Shown here one piece after another: positions 43,401 to 54,639 of a stretch of 64,000 nt of DNA. A model generated the notes under the pieces. It was not told the origin of the DNA and did no database searches. It worked only from the letters and a program-made list of their open reading frames with translations. Within the stretch, counting starts at the first letter, position 1; the number at the start of each line of letters is the position of its first letter. The stretch is taken from positions 9,725,971-9,789,970 of the forward strand of contig OX336338.1 of the NCBI GenBank assembly GCA_946902875.1, given 5' to 3'. Both the position numbers and the translations under genes were made by a program. The DNA is from Nematopogon swammerdamellus. Lineage: Eukaryota > Arthropoda > Insecta > Lepidoptera > Adelidae.

Positions 43401-44216
43401 CTCCGGTAAGCAATTTCTCATACTGCTAATAATTAGCTATTGCATTTTCTAACACACAGCCAGACTGACACTTATTATTCTAGTGGGGAAAAAGCAAGAC
43501 TGAACTAGTTACTGAGTTTTTGTTTATTTACATAGATGATGTGCTACTATCGTAGCGGAGAAATTGGTCGGACAGACTAGGCATCGATAAATAATAAAGT
43601 ATATTGGATGTTTACATCTGATAGACGTTCGCCCAAGCTCTGGTACTTGGCGAAGCACCTCAGTGCTAATTGAATTACACCTGTATTTATCTCACCTGTG
43701 TCTTGTCCAATTACCTGAGGGTATCGACCAAGAGGCCGAAGGATCTATCCTTCAGTCTCATATTGAATTGCGCACACCGGACTGAGTTCATCTGATGAAA
43801 CACTCTGGAATCTCCTCTTTGTGATAGCTGGGCCCGGCTAATCCAAATAAATACTTGCTGATTTTGACCTACAGCCTGGCACCGAGGCCGGTGGGTTAAG
43901 ACGAAAGTACATTTATGATAAATCGATTGAACTTATAACAAACTCAGTCTTGTGTAGGACACACTGATTACAATTAGGTGCTTGCACACCATTTACACAC
44001 TATTCACACACGACTAGACCAGTCTACAACTAACGTTCTATGGTCCTACGTTACACTCAGGGAGAGGAAACGCATCGCTATTATAAGTGGAAGCGCTTAC
44101 GTAAAATACAATTAAGCTCACAGTTTAGAGTTGATGTACTAACTAGCTCTGCTCTCAGTTATTTGTTATATTATATATAAAAAAAAATTATCTGGACGAT
44201 CTGGTTCCCCTACACC
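40481..44216. other. No gene recognised; mixed unique-looking DNA
   Basis: Contains a 141-residue minus-strand frame at 41224-41649 of unusual Phe/Cys/Tyr-rich composition and a GC-rich block at 41700-41910 (AGGCCTAGAGAC strings). The string CTGGCACCGAGGCCGG near 43875 recalls a tRNA primer site but no LTR pair was found. Nothing is assignable. Confidence 0.45.
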
Positions 44217-44632
44217 GTGCATCCTAGAACCTTGCGGTTATCCCGGCTGGATGGCAAGAGGCCCGATGGTATCACTCTGGTGCCATGGGCTAAGGGTAAG
44301 GGTAAGATCATTGATGTGGGACACCACTTGTGTCGACACATTGGCTCCAAGTCACGTTCGGGCCTCTTCAAGAGCGCCTGGCGCGGCCGCGACCGGAGCG
44401 GAGAGCCTCAAACGCAACAAATATTCAAATATTATTCAAGATTTCGAATTTGTTGCGTTTGCGGTTGAAACCCTCGGTCCGTGGAGCAGTGAAGCCAAAG
44501 CTTCTTGAAGAGGCTTGGGCCTCTGCTGGTTGACGCAACTGGCGTCCCGCAATCAAGGGCCTACTTCATTCAAAGGGTAAGCCTTGCCATCCAGCGGGGT
44601 AATGCAGCAATTAGTGTTCTAGGAACATTTGA
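44217..44632 (+). pseudogene. Retroelement protein fragment, frameshifted
   Basis: GKRPDGITLVPWAKG in one frame continues as WDTTCVDTLAPSHVRASS and FVAFAVETLGPWSSEAKA in the next, and as AYFIQRVSLAIQRGNAAIS near the end with further shifts. I recognise RPDGxTLVPW...WDxTCVDTLAPSH...ETLGPW as a C-terminal block often seen in invertebrate retroelement proteins, but cannot name the clade. At least two frameshifts make it non-functional. An inverted repeat (CAAACGCAACAAAT and its inverse, 23 bases apart) lies within. Confidence 0.6.
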
Positions 44633-46477
44633 AAATGCCCCTTTTGAGTTATTTTAATGTGTGTTAGGTAGGTTTATTTCTTTAGTTATTAGTATTACTT
44701 TTTCGTTATTTATTAAATAAATTGCAGTGCATGTTCCATTATATATACACAAATAAACCAATATTAATTATTTAACTGTGTGTTTAAACGAAATATATTC
44801 ATGTGTAGGTTGATGTTAAAAAAAATACCAAACCATGAAAATTTTGTTTTTCTGAGTGACAACACAACCTATAATATTTTAATTATTAACTATACATACC
44901 TCGATATATACCTAAAAGTTTTTGTAGCGAATTTTTTTAAGGCACGTTAGGCGTGGGGACCTAACTCAGAAAAAGTGAAACGTCATGAAATGAGAATCTT
45001 TCGAATTCGAACCATTGTAAAGTTGAAAGGTAGGTATATGGCATAGATGGCGCTATCCCGATAGAAATTAAATTAATATTTGGATTAGAAATACAACAAT
45101 CGAAATCAAACGGCCATAATTTGTTGAAATCTTCCCTGAATAGACGCTTCAAGAGGAAACTCTCTGGGCAGCTTTAGTACAAATGTTTTAACTCACAAAG
45201 GCGGGCGAGCCATACTATTGTAGTCAAGAACTTTAGGAAAGGAATGGACCAGACACACTTCCCTAGCGCCGCGTGTCCTAAACTTGTTGAAAACACAATT
45301 TTTTTTTTATATGGAGCGGCAACGTGTCTGCCTTGTGAACCCCCCCCCCCCCTCCCCCTGCGCGCCTGATTGCACGACGCCCCTCCCGCCTTCCTTAGCA
45401 CTGGAGACGCTGCTACTGGAACTAGGCACCGCTAGTCCAATCATTTTCTAACCTTCTTGTACGTAGTTGTGACACGCACGCGACTCGGGCGACACTGAGC
45501 GCTCTCTCGAGCTTGCGCACACAAAAACAATGTGCATGTGCATCTACAGTCACAACTAAAACTAACCCGCCTTCGTGTTATAAAGCATCGGTATATAAAG
45601 GCACACGCTTGGCTCTGTTCAAGTTGACCAAGTTCCCCTTCCCCTGAGAGGATACTTTTCGAGAACTAGGTCAACTTGATCAACAATGTCCCGTCTCGCA
45701 TTTTGCCACTGAATCCTCTCTACCCTTCAAGTCTACGATGAATCCTTCGTCATCGTGACTGTGTATTTGGCCGAGCGACATCATGTAGTCATTAACAAAC
45801 CGCAGAAACAGCGTAGGCGATCACACGGATCATTATGGAACTCCAGCTTTTATTATTGAGTAGCCGTACAAATACCACATCCACGAAGGTCAGCCGCGCT
45901 ACCGCACAAAAAGCCGGAGTTCTAAGAGAACAAACAGTTTGGTAGGAACACCGTAGGCCGGAAACATGCTAAGGATTCCACGTGACAGTCGCGATCGAAT
46001 GATTTATATCTCCAAAAGCTACATATCTAAATAAATATTATTTGTTTTTTTTTATTAAACTTTAGAAAACTATATTCTGTCTGTTTTATATTTGAAATAT
46101 AACGGACATATTCGAAGATTTTAGAACAAAAGAATTCAAATGGTGCGTCCAAATTGTGCAGCTAAGTTTTCACTTTCAGAGCTAACTGTACCTACACCAA
46201 CGAGAGTAACGGCGTGCGAGGCGAGACACACTATTGCGATACGACGCTATCCTCTATTTGGGTTAGGTCTATTGAAATGGATTCAATTAGCCTGCCTCGC
46301 CGAAATCAAAGGCGTGTCGCATATGAGTTAACTAGGTCAAACTAGACCAAAGCAAAGTCCTCGATAATTTCTCTACTCACCCATATGAGGTAATGTCAAA
46401 CATCATGTACCTATGTAGGTTTTCGGGAACTGTTTAAGTATATTAAAAATCCCGGTTAAACCAGCTTTCTAATAAAA
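44633..46477. other. No gene recognised
   Basis: AT-rich. A T run and 13 C at 45340-45352 are low-complexity spots. A faint LINE resemblance (frame scraps near 45760-45860 like 'TMSFVTIVTVYL') is too weak to call. Confidence 0.45.
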
Positions 46478-46530
46478 AGCCGCCAAGTGCGAGTTGGACA
46501 CGCGCACCGAGGGTTCCGTACCAACACACA
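46478..46530 (+). repeat. GGGTTCCGTA repeat, terminal piece
   Basis: GCCGCCAAGTGCGAGTTGGA, CACGCGCACCGAGGGTTCCG. Confidence 0.65.
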
Positions 46531-46894
46531 ATATTCTTCATATATGACATAACTACATATTTACATTTTTCCTTTATTTGTGCTTTTACCTTTACTTGTG
46601 CTGTGAGACCTTGCTTCTTGTCAAATTTCATTACTCTAGCTAGGTCATCGGTAAATACCCCATAGGTTTTGATTTTATTTGAGTGAGTTTGAGAGTATTA
46701 CAATTTGACATAAATAGCCGTATCTTTTTATTATGTTGATGTTTTATGTTGAAAATGCAAGCTTCTAAGCTTGCACTTTCTATAACTTGGAGGGATCGCA
46801 GACCTTAGTTATTAATATTAATTTCAATTTGATATCTTGGCTCGTTCCTGAGAAAAAGGGTTTTGACAGACAGACAGACGGACAACAAAGTAAT

Positions 46895-47315
46895 CCTATC
46901 CGGTATGGGACCCTATTACTAAGCCTACGCCGCCGTCTGTCTGTCTGTTTGTCCGAGGGCTGTATCTCTTGAACCGTAATAGATATCCCATTGAAATTTT
47001 CACAGAATATGTGTTAATTTATTTATTATGGTCGATATAAAAACAAATAATAAAAATAAGAAAAATTGAAAAATTCACAAGGGTTCCCATAGAAGAAACT
47101 AAAAACTGTATGCGCGCCAGTGTATGCGCGCCATCTACCGAAAAGAGTATTTTAACTAATCATGAATTTTAACTAATATGAAGCATTTCATAAACACGCC
47201 ATAGATGGCGTGAGTGGAGCTGACCATGGCATGGTGATACGGAACCCTCGGTGCGCGAGTTCGACTCGCACTTGGCCGGTTTTTTCCTCCTTTGAGGTAC
47301 GGAACCCTAAAAATA
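46895..47315 (-). repeat. GGGTTCCGTA dispersed repeat, complete
   Basis: CGGTATGGGACCCTATTACT, CTGTCTGTCTGTTTGTCCG, TGAAATTTTCACAGAATATG, GCGCGCCATCTACCGAAAAG, ACGGAACCCTCGGTGCGCGA, then TCGCACTTGGCCGGTTTTTT. The complete order shows both ends of the family. Confidence 0.8.
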
Positions 47316-47479
47316 ACTGTCTCATCTCGTAATTCAAATGCATAGTATTATCTACATAGAAATGTAAATAAAGTAACTGTTAACTGAGTTTCACAACTTT
47401 AAAAGTTTGACTGGAAGATGTACTTACAAATCGTTGCAACCAGTTCTAACTTTGAACGCCTACTTACTTACCTTACTTA

Positions 47480-47624
47480 GGCCCACTTGCACCAACACAA
47501 ATTTAATATATAAACCAGTATAACTCGCTAAACCAGTTTAAGCTAGCACCCGTAGACTGTGGGAACCGCGTTTAAATCCATAACTCGCTACTTAACTTTA
47601 AACTCGTGTTGGTGCAAGTGGGCC
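47480..47624. mobile_element. MITE with 19-bp perfect inverted ends
   Basis: GGCCCACTTGCACCAACAC at 47480-47498 and its exact inverse at 47606-47624. TTACTTA flanks both sides (47473-47479, 47625-47631); since the left flank is itself CTTACTTA-repetitive, the true duplication may be just TTA. ATAACTCGCTA is repeated inside. Non-coding. Confidence 0.85.
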
Positions 47625-48002
47625 TTACTTAGTTTATTATACCTAACGATGGCAGACACAAACTCCTCGGAGTCGATATATTTTATATGGACGAGGAGCC
47701 ACATCTCGCACCAGTAGGAAGCGCTAAAGCTTCCGAAGGCAGCCCAACCAAGCTGAATTCGTCTCTCGACCTCCTTGTGCAGACCTCGTTTACCGTGCCA
47801 CTGAATTTGACCGATTTACCTGCTTAACATACATAACATTCTAACTGTTCAACCTGCTTGAACACTTCGACTTCAACATTATGTATTTTTATTTATTTAT
47901 TTGTTTGTTTTTGTGTTGTTGTAACTACTTCATGGGCATGACAATATTTCTTATTCATCGATTATAATTTATCGATTAATTCATATAACTCAGGAGAAAT
48001 AA

Positions 48003-48215
48003 AAAAAACCGGCTAAGTGCGAGTCGAACTCGCGCACCGAGGGTCCCGTATCGCCATGTCTGATGTCACGGCTAGCGCTACTCACGCCATCTAGACGGCG
48101 TGTTATGAAATGCTTCATATTAGTTAATGTCATGCTTCATAATCTATTCGGTAGATGGCGCGCGCGCATACACTTTTTGGTTTCTTCTATGGGAACCCCG
48201 TGATTTTTTTTCTGG
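48003..48215 (+). repeat. GGGTTCCGTA dispersed repeat, 5' half
   Basis: ACCGGCTAAGTGCGAGTCGA, CGCGCACCGAGGGTCCCGTA, ATCTATTCGGTAGATGGCGC; switches near 48215 to a LINE tail. Confidence 0.75.
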
Positions 48216-48322
48216 CATGGCGCCTCACTGAGCGTGGTTTCGCGAGGAGAGGGGTTTTTGGCTCTGTCGACTGTACCATTGGTCTCTCGACACAGCCACC
48301 CATGTTGGCTTACATAAAAACA
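48216..48322 (+). mobile_element. LINE tail fragment
   Basis: TGGCATGGCGCCTCACTGAG, CGTGGTTTCGCGAGGAGAGG, GACACAGCCACCCATGTTGG and a CATAAAAA end; matches 60700-60812. Confidence 0.6.
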
Positions 48323-48779
48323 TATATATTATACTGGTGTGAAATAAATAATGTATATTCTATTCCATCCCTTCACTCTCGAAATCCCCAAATCTAGAGT
48401 CCTAACTTCGAGTCTCCGGCTACTTTCTTTTTATCCATTCTATTTTATTATTCGCATGATACTTCCGGAGGTCCGGAGGTCCGGTCGGACCCTGACAAAG
48501 AATCCGCTTAGCCATCATTAAGTAGCCGCGGCGGCTGTTGCGGACAGCCTTGTGTTGGTGCACACATAAACTCGAGTTACCTATACATACATACTTAAGT
48601 ACACAATAAAGGCACAGAAGAAGAAATCGCGTCCGGCTGAGGGATGCACTGTGAATAAAGGTATACTTTTATACTGCAATATAACTCAAGCATACCTACC
48701 TAATTTTTTCACGGAACATTGTGCGCAAAGTATCGGTTCCGCTTGAGATTTTTGTTTATTACTTTCTCGAAGACAGCAA

Positions 48780-48985
48780 GCACCACCGAGTGCGAGGCCG
48801 AAGGCCGGATCGCGTTCAGTTATACTATTTACTTTTTTTTTAATGAGTCACAACTGTCGAACCAATCGCTGAGGGCGAGGCCGAAAGCCGAGCTGCGTTC
48901 AAGTAAAATATATAGTTTCTCGAAAACAGCAAGTCACTGTGAGCGAGGCCAAAGGCCGAACTGTGTTGAGGTAAACAATATACTC
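48780..48985 (+). repeat. Three degenerate units of the 4-kb array repeat
   Basis: GTGCGAGGCCGAAGGCCGGA, GGGCGAGGCCGAAAGCCGAG and GAGCGAGGCCAAAGGCCGAA, each followed by a CTG(C)GTT(C)A-G string. Confidence 0.8.
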
Positions 48986-49570
48986 GTAGTTTCGAGCGGG
49001 GAGGCAGCACGGTGAACTGTGCGTGAATTAACATTTTTCGTTACTGCTAAGAGCCTGATGATTTTCGTGATGATATTTGGCAAGTGCATTTTTTAAACAC
49101 GTTTAAATGTTTGGTGAAAATTTCATAAAAATAGAAGCAACGGTTTTAGAGTGAAATTTCCAAAATAGCGAATTTTAAATATGGTTTAAATTAAGTAAAA
49201 CCATAATAAAGGAATTATTTCTCTATGAATTTTACGAAAATTTCCTTATTTCAGACAGCAATAAGGGGTGCAGTTTAATTAGTGGTAATGATGATTCTGA
49301 TTGTGGATTAATGGTGGTGTATCTATTCCTCAAATTCGGTAGGAATCGAGAAATTAATTAATTAGCTTTTATATTAAAAAAATATGTAAAAAAATAAATA
49401 GTGACAAGTTCTGAAATAAGTCTAACTATGAACCCACATAGGTCATCAGGCCATCGATAGTAATATTTAAAAAATTACAATCTAGGTAACGAAGCTATAA
49501 GTGCTACAAATTTACTAGGTATCTACTGTAAATAGTTGAACAGAGAAAAGTATTTTGTTAAATAACTTTG

Positions 49571-49632
49571 ATTTATTACTGATGTTGTAGGTGATGTAGC
49601 CAACCGTGTCAGTTTCCATAAAATAAAAAAAA
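49571..49632 (+). mobile_element. SINE 3' tail
   Basis: CTGATGTTGTAGGTGATGTAGCC to GTTTCCAT plus A-rich end; about 80 bases upstream of a full copy. Confidence 0.8.
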
Positions 49633-49710
49633 ACATTGGCCTTCAAGTGAGAGTTCGGTGGAGCGTTCAAATCCTGCCTGAAAAGATGGACCGGCAGTCC
49701 CCGGCATATT

Positions 49711-50097
49711 GTCAGCCTCGATAGCTCAGTGGTGCAGACAGTCAACTGTCGCTATTGAATGTTAAGCAACGCTGGGTGCGGTCAGTACTTGGATGGGTGA
49801 CCGCTGACCGTTGGAGGCTGACCGTGGTTCGGATTCCTCGTAAAACTGTAGGTCCCTTCCCTCCTAATCTTACTTGGTGGTAGGGTTTAACCCGCCCGGG
49901 TTGGTACCACCGCACTGAATGAAACGTCGGTCTAAACGGCTATGTAAATAGTTTGTGTTTTCCGACCAGTTCAGTGTAGCCGGCACGATCAAAGGGGGAA
50001 GCACTGACATGGCACCTAGTTCACCCGGTGTTATGGGCTGACATCACGGACGTTGTAGGTGATGTAGCCAACCGTGTCAGTTCCCATAAAAAAAAAT
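49711..50097 (+). mobile_element. SINE, full length (reference copy)
   Basis: Head GCCTCGATAGCTCAGTGG, 5S-like block, GGTTCGGATTCC, body with TTGGTACCACCGCACTG, 3' half with CACCTAGTTCACCCGGTGTT and GGCTGACATCACGG, and a poly(A) end. It carries no protein. Complete copies at 10832 and 54261 have the same layout, so the composite head is a family trait. Confidence 0.9.
49722..49837 (+). promoter_or_regulatory. Composite internal Pol III promoter of the SINE (inferred)
   Basis: TAGCTCAGTGG (49722-49732) fits a tRNA A box and GGTTCGGATTCC (49826-49837) a B box. Between them, 49762-49803 matches the 3' half of 5S rRNA, including GTACTTGGATGGGTGACC, the 5S box C region. Function is inferred from similarity. 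Confidence 0.65.
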
Positions 50098-50277
50098 ACA
50101 TTATAAATTCGTTAGTGCCTGGCCGGGTGGACATTTCGACACCGTCCCGCTTCGCGGCGTCCATATTGCTAAATATGCAAATGCGAGCGTCGGTCGCGTC
50201 GAAGCGACTATTGATTGTCAACACGAGGAGTAGGGCGATTCCAGGTGTTACTTAAAGCAAGCACGTTGATATTTTAA

Positions 50278-50345
50278 GTAGATAGATAGATAGAAATACT
50301 TTATTGCTCCAAAACATTTTACAGTAACAAACTATAACCTACCTA
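50278..50345 (-). mobile_element. LINE 3' tail with (TCTA)n
   Basis: On the minus strand GGAGCAATAAAGTATTTC runs into TATCTATCTATCTAC, a polyadenylation-signal-plus-tetranucleotide tail seen in LINE 3' ends. Confidence 0.45.
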
Positions 50346-51326
50346 CAAGTACAACGCAATGGAAACAGCGTACCTTGCTACTTTTTCTCACTTGCACCTC
50401 AATAGTCTTGAATATTTGACGTAACTTCGATCCGTAACTCCGATGACACGAGTTCGACTAGGCAGGGAAACTTTTTGTTAAAGACATTTTGGAAATTGAC
50501 ATTGTAAACCGACATGCTTTTGAAATTTACTGGGACTTTACGAAATTCAATATTCATTCTACTCATAAATCATGTCAGTTTTCTCTGACATCGCTCTGAC
50601 TCGAGGACTGAGTAGTCTCAGGGCTAAAGACTCTATGTTATAATATTTACTTATCTCTTTGTTTCGTAGTTGCAACACTTGGAGTGAGCACCCAGGGGAA
50701 AGCACAATCGAGGTAGAAATGTCGTCTGGAGTGAATGGATTATGAAATATGCAAAACTCCCACGCGCATCACCTACGGCAATACACAGCCTACCTATTGG
50801 GTTAGGTACGCGTACCTACACTATACGAGTAGGTAACATTGTACAGGCTCATATAGGCATTTGTTATAAGTAGGCAGCGGTATTATTCTCTAATATTTTA
50901 ATTTATCAACAAGGAAAACATTTATTAATAAATGCTGATCACCAGAACTAATGCGTGAGATCAAATGCCCTTCACCTGCCCCTGCACCATGCCCTACACG
51001 CTTATCCCCACTCTTCAACCAAGTGCAGTATCAGGTCCTTCAAGAAGGGCATGGATCGTCGTTGTCATGTTGTCGAAATCTTAGGATAATGTCGCAAATA
51101 TGTTTTTCAGATTAGCCCCTCAAATGACCATTTTTCGACCTCCATTTTTAATGCAATGAGCACTTGAATATTTTTCTTAAAAAAAATCAACAAAACGGCG
51201 CAAATTACTGAGGTCTGATTGAATAATAATAATTTTTAGATTCAAAATAGTTGCCAAGTGCGTATCAGCAATGAGGCTATAATAATTATCGAGAGGAGGG
51301 TATAATTATCTTCAATTATTATCGGC

Positions 51327-51438
51327 AATGAAATTTAGGGAAGCACTGACATGGCACCTAGTTCACCCGGTGTTATGGGCTGACATCACGGACGTTGTAG
51401 GTGATGTAGACAACCGGGTCAGTTTCCTTAAAAAAAAT
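51327..51438 (+). mobile_element. SINE 3' third
   Basis: GGGAAGCACTGACATGGCAC through CAGTTTCCTTAAAAAA. Confidence 0.8.
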
Positions 51439-52499
51439 ACGAATGACGTTGGAAGCGTTGCCCTCCAGCACACCCATCAGGTAATGCATCTTTTCCACAG
51501 TACTGATTGCGGCATTAACGTGAAATTAACTCCTAAACATTGATGCAAATTTTGCCGACTGTGTAATTTTACCGCCATATTTCGTCTAAATTATTTTTGA
51601 TAAATTAAAATTACAATGAGAATATGACCCGCTCGGCCTTGCCTCTAAAGCACCAGTGCGTGCGTATAAAGTCTGGTATAAATGCGTTTTATCTCGTAAT
51701 AAGTTTCAAATAAGGTACGTCAGGTACGTACGGTAGGTGTACGTCAGTCAACTCATGTTCGTGCTTGTGTGCATGAAATCTTCACGAAAAACATCTAAAT
51801 CTCTGTACCTTGCATAGAAATAACCTAAATAAAGCATTTTAAGTCAATGGTACCTTGCGTAGACGGAAAAAATATGTAGTATGTATCATCGAAGGTAGCT
51901 TGTTTTGATTTGCTCGCCAGCAGCCTCGCCAGCCGAGATGTCACCCTCCGATTTTCGTCTCATCGCCTTTCGCAAATTGCAAATCGAGACGATATTCAAC
52001 GTATGTTTTAATGCGCCATTTGTGTTAACTAAGCCACGATCAAATAACAAATCTAAAACGCGACAGCACGCTATTGAATCGGCCATACAATAATGAGGAA
52101 CGTTACATTTCTGTCATTAATTTTAGTCCCTATATCAATGCCAATAGAGATTAATTTTGACTGGTTATTGTGTTAGTTCATGATCAGCAACACCGCAGCG
52201 CTAGTGTTCAATGCAGTGAAAATAGGCCCGGACCGCCATCCATCAGTCATATATCTCATCTGTGGCCATCAGGTTTTTTTTCTATTCTACAATTGAATAG
52301 GGCTTGCGATGCGAGTTGCGAATATGCCAGCCAGCCCCATAGTACCGAAAGTGCTGAATACACGGCGATACTTTTGTGTAACTCTCGATGTATACAAACA
52401 GCCAGATTACAGAAATGATAATAAGACATAAATTAGGTAAACATACCTACACTACATCGTGCCTACAGTTAAGTATGGCCATAGATAATTTCCCTGAAT
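51439..52499. other. No gene recognised
   Basis: Short frames exist on both strands at 51886-52093 and 52170-52418 without motifs. Confidence 0.45.
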
Positions 52500-52612
52500 G
52501 GCAATTCAAAGGGAAGTCTCCAGTATGGCACCTACCTTATCGGGGGTGATATTGGCTGGTCAGAGCATGTGCTCTGATCCTCTGACTCGGCCATCCATAC
52601 CGAACTACATAA
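52500..52612 (+). mobile_element. Poly(A)-tailed retroposed repeat, second family
   Basis: GGGAAGTCTCCAGTATGGCA, GGTGATATTGGCTGGTCAG and CATACCGAACTACATAAAAAA; matches 16895-17096. Confidence 0.7.
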
Positions 52613-53896
52613 AAAATTCACAGATCTCGTGCATTTCACGACCTTCGAGGTACATTGCAAATGAACTCAACAAAATTAAAAAAAAGTATTACATTTATAT
52701 ATTTTTTATTATTTTTCAAAAACACAAGCAGCTTAAAAAATTCAAACTAAAATTTAGACAGAAAAAGAGATAAGCTTGACATTTTGTCTAACTAAAGTAA
52801 CAAATTAATAAATATCAAATATATAAATATTATAATAGGTTAGGTTAGAAGATTTGATTTTTTGATCTCCTAACCTAACCTTTAATTTAATTTATATTTA
52901 ATCATAATATTCCAAAACATTATATTTATATGTAAAAATAATAAACTTTAATGCTACTATACTCAGATTAGTCCGCGCGCCGCACATGCCTTCCGCGGTA
53001 TTCAAAATTCCGCCGCATAAAGGATAAGCTACAGACTAGCTAGACCGTGAGAGATAGCGAGGTCCCGTTTTTTGCAAATTGTAACCCAACTCAATACCCC
53101 GAGGGATTTTTTTCATTTTTTCGATATCGTTTTTCGTTTTCGAGAAATCGATTGATTTTTTGAAAAAAGTTTTTGACTTTTCCATCCACGTATCTGTAAA
53201 ATTCATGACACCAGGGCGATGTCGCACTTTTCCTTGAAATGGGTGCCCTACCAACGCGATCGAAAAAACATTTTCAATGTTAAAATTACATATATGCACC
53301 CAGCGCCTGTCTTCTCTTCTCTTTATCCACTCTTTCACCCACACGGCACACCACACCCATATAAGTTACTCTATGCACCACACTGATTTTTATCTGCTCG
53401 GTAACCAATGTGGATATTGGTAGACATGCGAATAATGTAGATTGGTATGTCGATGCAACACACACTTATATGTGGATGTGGGTTGGATTTCTCACGAGTC
53501 AAAGACGCTATAAGTTCTTCAAGATCGGTGGATCCCCGGTACACATTAGGTGGCGGTCGTATGCACTTCCACGCATATACATAGCTGGTGAAAACAGAAG
53601 CTGTCGGCTAGTACAAAACGCTGTGGCCCTGGGCACAGGCTGTTGTTGGACTCCAGTGGCAGTGATGGCTACACCCCCTGCTCTCGACTTCGGTCGGGGG
53701 TTCCTTCGGGTGGACGGGTGGTGGCTCGGATTGGCTGGGGAAAGGCTTCAGTCTGTGTTTCCCATGGGATTATTTCGGAATAACGGTACAGCTATGGGCC
53801 TCGATCTGGCATACATGATCATTGATCACTGTACTCGCAAGAGTGCAGGGATAGACGTCTGGATTTTGTAGCCGCAAGGCTGGTATTTCTGGACAT

Positions 53897-54166
53897 CTAT
53901 AAACAAAACGTAAGAGAGATTTTATCTGATAGTATACCCATGATCTTTCTCTGCATCGACGAAGTCGTTTGATTATCAACCACGCCACTACAGCAGCAAC
54001 AGCAGCAGCCACAATACGTTCGTCCATGGCGGATAACTGAGCAAAAGTGTCGGAGTGTGTACCGCAACTTGTTATGTAGAGTGAGTGTGACACCTTGTAA
54101 ATGTAAGTGTCCACGTGTATACGAAGCTTTAGAGTGAGAGGCACGAATTAGGAAGGAGCGCCCTTT
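53897..54166 (-). pseudogene. Possible PIF/Harbinger transposase 5' end
   Basis: On the minus strand GGGCGCTCCTTCC (54153-54166) is followed by a leader and an ATG opening MDERIVAAAVAAVVAWLIIK, RLRRCRERSWVYYQIKSLL. An acidic start, an alanine/leucine run, a basic run and an RxWV motif recall the first residues of HARBI1-like transposases. The frame then runs into probable LINE-related sequence. There is no DDE domain and no second terminal repeat, so the call is tentative. Confidence 0.35.
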
Positions 54167-54260
54167 AAACAACATTTGGTGCAATTCACCCTTATCTTAT
54201 TACAACATTATAGGTATCACTTGATCGGATGACATGGTTACCTAGTATGATACTTTGTCA

Positions 54261-54639
54261 GCCCCGATAGCTCAGTGGTGCAGACAGTTGGCTGTCGCTA
54301 TTGATTGAGCGCAACGCTGGGCGCGGTCAGTTCTTGGATGGGTTCGACCGTTGGAGGCTGACCGTGGTTCGGATTCCACTTAAAACTGTAGGTCCCTTCC
54401 CTTCTTATCTTACTAGGTGGTAGGGTTCAACCCGCCCGGGTTGGTACCACCGTACTGAATGAAACGTCGGTCGAAACGGCTACCTATGTAAATAGTTTGT
54501 GTTTTCCGTCCAGTTCAGTGCAGCCGGCACGATCGAAGGGAAGCACTGAGATGTGGCACCTAGCGCACCCGGTGTTATGGGCTGACATCACGGATGTTGT
54601 AGGAGATGTAGCCAACGGTGTCAATTTCCATAAAAAAAA
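54261..54639 (+). mobile_element. SINE, full length
   Basis: Complete head-to-tail copy. In the 5S-like block, 'GTTCTTGGATGGG' and a small deletion after it distinguish it from the reference. Confidence 0.85.

Noticed and set aside
43860..43900. CTGGCACCGAGGCCGG as an LTR primer-binding site
   Set aside because: No paired LTR, no polypurine tract and no pol sequence nearby.
53410..53870. 153-residue plus-strand ORF
   Set aside because: The opposite strand of its second half (around 53600-53700) resembles LINE-type 3' sequence I have seen in Lepidoptera, so the frame is probably an antisense by-product. A search could overturn this.
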